64,000 bases of DNA, from the NCBI GenBank assembly GCA_958496175.1, contig OY292277.1:46139050-46203049 (forward strand), given 5' to 3'. The stretch is from Sisyra terminalis. Taxonomy: Eukaryota; Arthropoda; Insecta; Neuroptera; Sisyridae. A model generated the notes under the pieces. It saw nothing but the letters and a program-made list of their open reading frames with translations, did no database searches and was not told where the DNA came from. The position numbers were made by a program, and so were the translations under genes. Positions 61,465-64,000 of this stretch are shown one piece after another; positions within the stretch are counted from its first letter, which is position 1; every line of letters begins with the position of its first letter.

Positions 61465-62460
61465 CTCACTAATGTATTTATTTGTGAATACGTTTTTCGG
61501 ATTTTCAGGTTTACAATATGTGAAAGTCAAAAACTTAATGCTCAATTATAAACTTAACCATTTTCAGATATATCTATCAGAGTTTAAATTTTTAAGTAGA
61601 CCCAAAGTTTCTGTTTCTAATATTAAACCAACTTTGTTTTATAATAAAGGGTAATTACGTTTCGTCTTTAACAGTACTTTGATAATTACATTTTAAATTT
61701 CGATTGTTTATTATACGTTTGGCCGTACAAACTTTATTCCCATTTTTCACTCTTTTAGAGGAGGAATTATCAAAATACCCTTTCTTATTACATATGAGCA
61801 TCGTATAAGAAAAATACTTTCCAAATTTCATCGACACAAATATGCATTTATATTGGAAAATACAATGTAAAACGAAAAAAAATATGCCCTTCTTTATTTT
61901 GATTATCATGACTAAAAATCAATTCGATTTCACACATTTTGACGTTGTACAAAATTGTTGGAAATAGATCGAAAACGTGGAAATAAATTCGAATATTTTA
62001 TTTATTTTCAATAATAATAATTGATTTTCAAATTGTTCGAAATACCGAAGAAAAGTTAGTTTGGAAGATTTTATATATTTATTGATGATAATGAAATATA
62101 TGACAAAAAATTGCTCCCTTAATGCTTTTCAGCAGAATATGTAATTGCTCCAGGTCACAATCATTGGTTCATTAAAATTAGATTTTAAAAAGTTTGATTG
62201 TTGAGAAACAAACAATAATTAAAAACCGCCTCTTTGGTATAAGTACCTACTACATAAATTTTCATAATAATTAAGTAAAATAACGTTATTTAAAACGCTG
62301 TTATTAAATTGATATAACAAAAACCGAAACTTATTACTAATTATTTATTTATTTATTAATTAGACTTATTAAATTCAAAATTTCGATTGTTGATTGTTCA
62401 ATTGCAACAAAACTTTATTTTGCTAAAATAAAAGATTTTTTATATCTAAAATTAAAAATA
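61465..62460 (-). repeat. ~1-kb inverted repeat, right arm
   Basis: Inverse partner of 56165-57180, 4.3 kb away, beginning ctcactaatgtatttatttg (complement of the end of the left arm). Small frames here have no domain. Confidence 0.75.
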
Positions 62461-62682
62461 GCCTAAGTTACTCCTTATTACATCAGCTACTTGCCAATAA
62501 AAGTCCCGTCAAAATCGGTGCAGCCATTTCAGAGATTAGCCAGAACAAACAGACAGATAGACAAAAATTTAAAAAAATGTTATTTTGGTGTAAATACCGT
62601 ATATACTCATATATACATGTAGTAAAAAGTGGTTATTTCAATATTACAAACAGACACTCCAATTTTATTTATATGTATAGAC

Positions 62683-62772
62683 CAGGGGTTCTCAATCTTT
62701 TTGAGCCCGCGGCGCATTTACAAGGTTAGTTTTTTGTCACGGCGCCCTACTTTAGTAAGCTATTTGGATATG

Positions 62773-62818
<46 letters not shown>

Positions 62819-62841
62819 AGAACACACTTTGAGAACCCCTG
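62683..62841. mobile_element. hAT MITE with internal (TA)n
   Basis: Left end CAGGGGTTCTCAATCTTTTT, right end complement CAGGGGTTCTCAAAGTGTGT; flanks GTATAGAC (62675-62682) and GTATACAC (62842-62849) match at seven of eight positions. The CAGGGGTTCTCAAA end is a familiar hAT terminus. Inside lies a GC-richer part (gagcccgcggcgc, cacggcgccc) and a (TA)n run at about 62778-62815. Confidence 0.85.
62778..62815. repeat. (TA)n microsatellite
   Basis: About 19 uninterrupted TA dinucleotides inside the hAT MITE. Length is probably polymorphic. Confidence 0.9.
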
Positions 62842-62849
62842 GTATACAC

Positions 62850-63734
62850 TATGGGTTTTAAAAAAAGTTTCATTTGCGTTTTCTGCAAACTAGAGGGGAA
62901 ACGTTAGAGATCAATAAGTGTTTGGAAAAACGTGGTTTATCATTTTCTGAGAAAAACCAAACTGCAACATTTCTATTGATTATGCTTAATTGAACTATTT
63001 ATCAAGTTATACTATTAATATGTTGATTTCAAAAAGTCATTAAAGAAAATTAATTTTGCGGTTTGTTTTTTTTTTCTCTGAAAACCGATAGAACACATTC
63101 TTTAAATATTTAGTTTACAAACTTTCCATAATGGAATGAAAACTTTTTTTTTGTTTTTACCTAAAATAGTCAAAAAATTACTGAATTTATTCATGGAATA
63201 GTTTTATTTTATTACTAAATTTGAAAATTTTTATTGCCATGGCTTTGTGACCGTCTAGCTGATAATAAATTCATTTAACCATTCTCACCCTATACCGAGG
63301 AGCTAAAAAAAATTAAAGTTTGAATTTTTCCAAATTTTTTTTTTGCCAATCGATGGAAAATCGTTTTTAGAGGTTTGTGAAAGTAAATATTTCGTAAGTG
63401 ACATAATAGATTAGTAGTAATTAATTAATTACGAAAAAATAAATGTTCAGGCATCGATATAGTAAAATGTTAAGAAAACAGAGTTGTTAAACGACTTATA
63501 ATAACAAAAATTAAGAAAAAATTAGCAGAACCTACCCCCCACTCAAAAATTTGGTGAAAAAAAAGGAATTTATGAATTTATTTTATTTCATTAAATCATA
63601 TTTTCACAAAATGATCCAAAATAACAAAAATCGAGACATAATTAAACACATTTTTCACCCAAATATTTTCATCGTTTGTGAAAATCAATTTTTCTTATAG
63701 ATTCAAAAATTGAATTATATAATTTATTGTAAAT
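62850..63734. other. Unassigned AT-rich spacer
   Basis: Nothing recognised. Confidence 0.3.
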
Positions 63735-63790
63735 GATATATCAGGATGTGGTAGACCAACAAATTAGCAGTGTTTTACTTCGTTTATTCC

Positions 63791-63836
63791 AATTGCAACG
63801 TTTCGTTGGTGTTATTCCAACTTCATCAGGCAACTT
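63791..63836 (-). ncRNA. Hammerhead-ribozyme-like motif H7 (best preserved)
   Basis: Minus strand: stem I AAGTTGC (63836-63830) pairs with GCAATT (63796-63791) through six pairs including one G-U. Core CTGATGA (63829-63823), an extra A, stem II GTTGG/CCAAC with loop AATAACA, GAAA (63804-63801), stem III as the self-complement ACGT (63801-63798), and predicted cleavage after U at 63797 in the triplet GTT. All consensus core bases are present. Confidence 0.6.
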
Positions 63837-63944
63837 GGTAATTGACATGTCAATACCTAATTTTAACTCCGGTGTGTTGCACCAACCAGTCTGGCTATGA
63901 ATTTGGTTTAAATCATGGGAATATGTTTTTTATTTAATATTTAT

Positions 63945-63988
63945 AAGTTGCCTGATGAAGTTGGAATAACACCAACAAAACGTTGAAA
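63945..63988 (+). ncRNA. Hammerhead-ribozyme-like motif H8
   Basis: AAGTTGC, CTGATGA (63952-63958), A, GTTGG/CCAAC, then AAAA instead of GAAA (63977-63980), ACGT, and GAAATT, where one base change weakens stem I. Mirror partner of H7 with the G12 position lost. Confidence 0.45.
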
Positions 63989-64000
63989 TTGGAATAACTA

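Larger units (their letters stand above)
59971..62570. repeat. Dispersed insect repeat, ~2.6 kb (copy 2), with nested palindrome
   Basis: Left boundary actagctgatccccacgact followed by tcgtctgcgt; right part has aatcggtgcagccatttcag, agattagcc and cagacagatagacaaaaattt, a wording typical of the outer part of abundant insect repeats (the complement reads ggctaatctctg...ccgatttt). It is interrupted by the hAT-like palindrome at 60213-61012 and contains the right inverted arm at 61465-62460. No intact coding frame. Confidence 0.55.
63735..64000. mobile_element. Palindromic Penelope-like element, cut by window end
   Basis: Left arm 63735-63838 has gatgtggtagaccaacaaat, tagcagtgttttacttcg and the complement of motif H7; the right arm starts near 63943 with aagttgcctgatgaagttgg and leaves the window. 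The spacer is about 100 bp. Same family as 55153-55448, which lacks the spacer sequence seen here. Confidence 0.7.

Noticed and set aside
62629..62832. 67-codon frame ending in alternating Ile-Tyr
   Set aside because: It is the translation of a hAT MITE and its (TA)n microsatellite.

Overview
This is a very AT-rich eukaryotic window and reads as insect intergenic or intronic DNA; a beetle is my best guess, without a diagnostic gene to prove it. The evidence is the mix of transposon families (mariner, Tc1-like, pogo-like, hAT-like, Jockey-like and another LINE, probable LTR elements, Penelope-like palindromes) and a single short gene with an insect-style start context and poly(A) signal. I see no prokaryotic gene organisation, rRNA, tRNA or CRISPR array.

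Only one gene is convincing: an uninterrupted 327-codon ankyrin-repeat ORF at 45558-46541 that resembles ANKRD16. Nearly everything else I can identify is mobile or repeated DNA. Layout: 1-2.7 kb unassigned; 2.7-3.7 kb a decayed mariner with a tandemly duplicated 3' end; 8.7-10.3 kb a foldback repeat built of ~145-bp monomers, split by a pogo-like element; 10.9-12.05 kb a second mariner pseudogene; 12.15-12.58 kb a probable solo LTR (second copy at 52.27-52.69 kb); 14.4-17.7 kb five tandem palindromic units interrupted by a palindromic element with a 13-bp target duplication; 23.3-25.9 kb a palindrome, a foldback copy and a Jockey-like LINE fragment; 27.7-30.6 kb a Tc1-like foldback element; 31.3-31.9 kb a small MITE and a clean hairpin; 33.8-36.2 kb a giant palindrome; 38.4-40.5 kb foldback copies around a ~340-bp tandem array; 43.7-44.8 kb a triplication and a Penelope-like palindrome; 46.75-47.56 and 60.21-61.01 kb two near-perfect palindromes with 8-bp target duplications; 48.2-48.7 kb a dead LINE reverse transcriptase; 56.1-62.6 kb a pair of ~2.6-kb repeats sharing ~1-kb inverted arms; 62.68 kb a hAT MITE; and a palindrome cut by the window end.

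The most interesting signal is a recurring RNA-like motif. At eight places in five repeats (17.3, 17.4, 38.2, 44.6, 55.2, 55.35, 63.8 and 63.95 kb) the sequence has the layout of a hammerhead ribozyme: stem I, CTGANGA, a hairpin, GAAA, a very short self-complementary stem III and an NUH cleavage triplet. Stem sequences differ between families while pairing is kept, and most copies sit head-to-head in palindromic elements. The second strong signal is the probable LTR, whose TATA box is preceded by heat-shock-element arrays. All family calls are from reading by eye; no alignment or database search was run.
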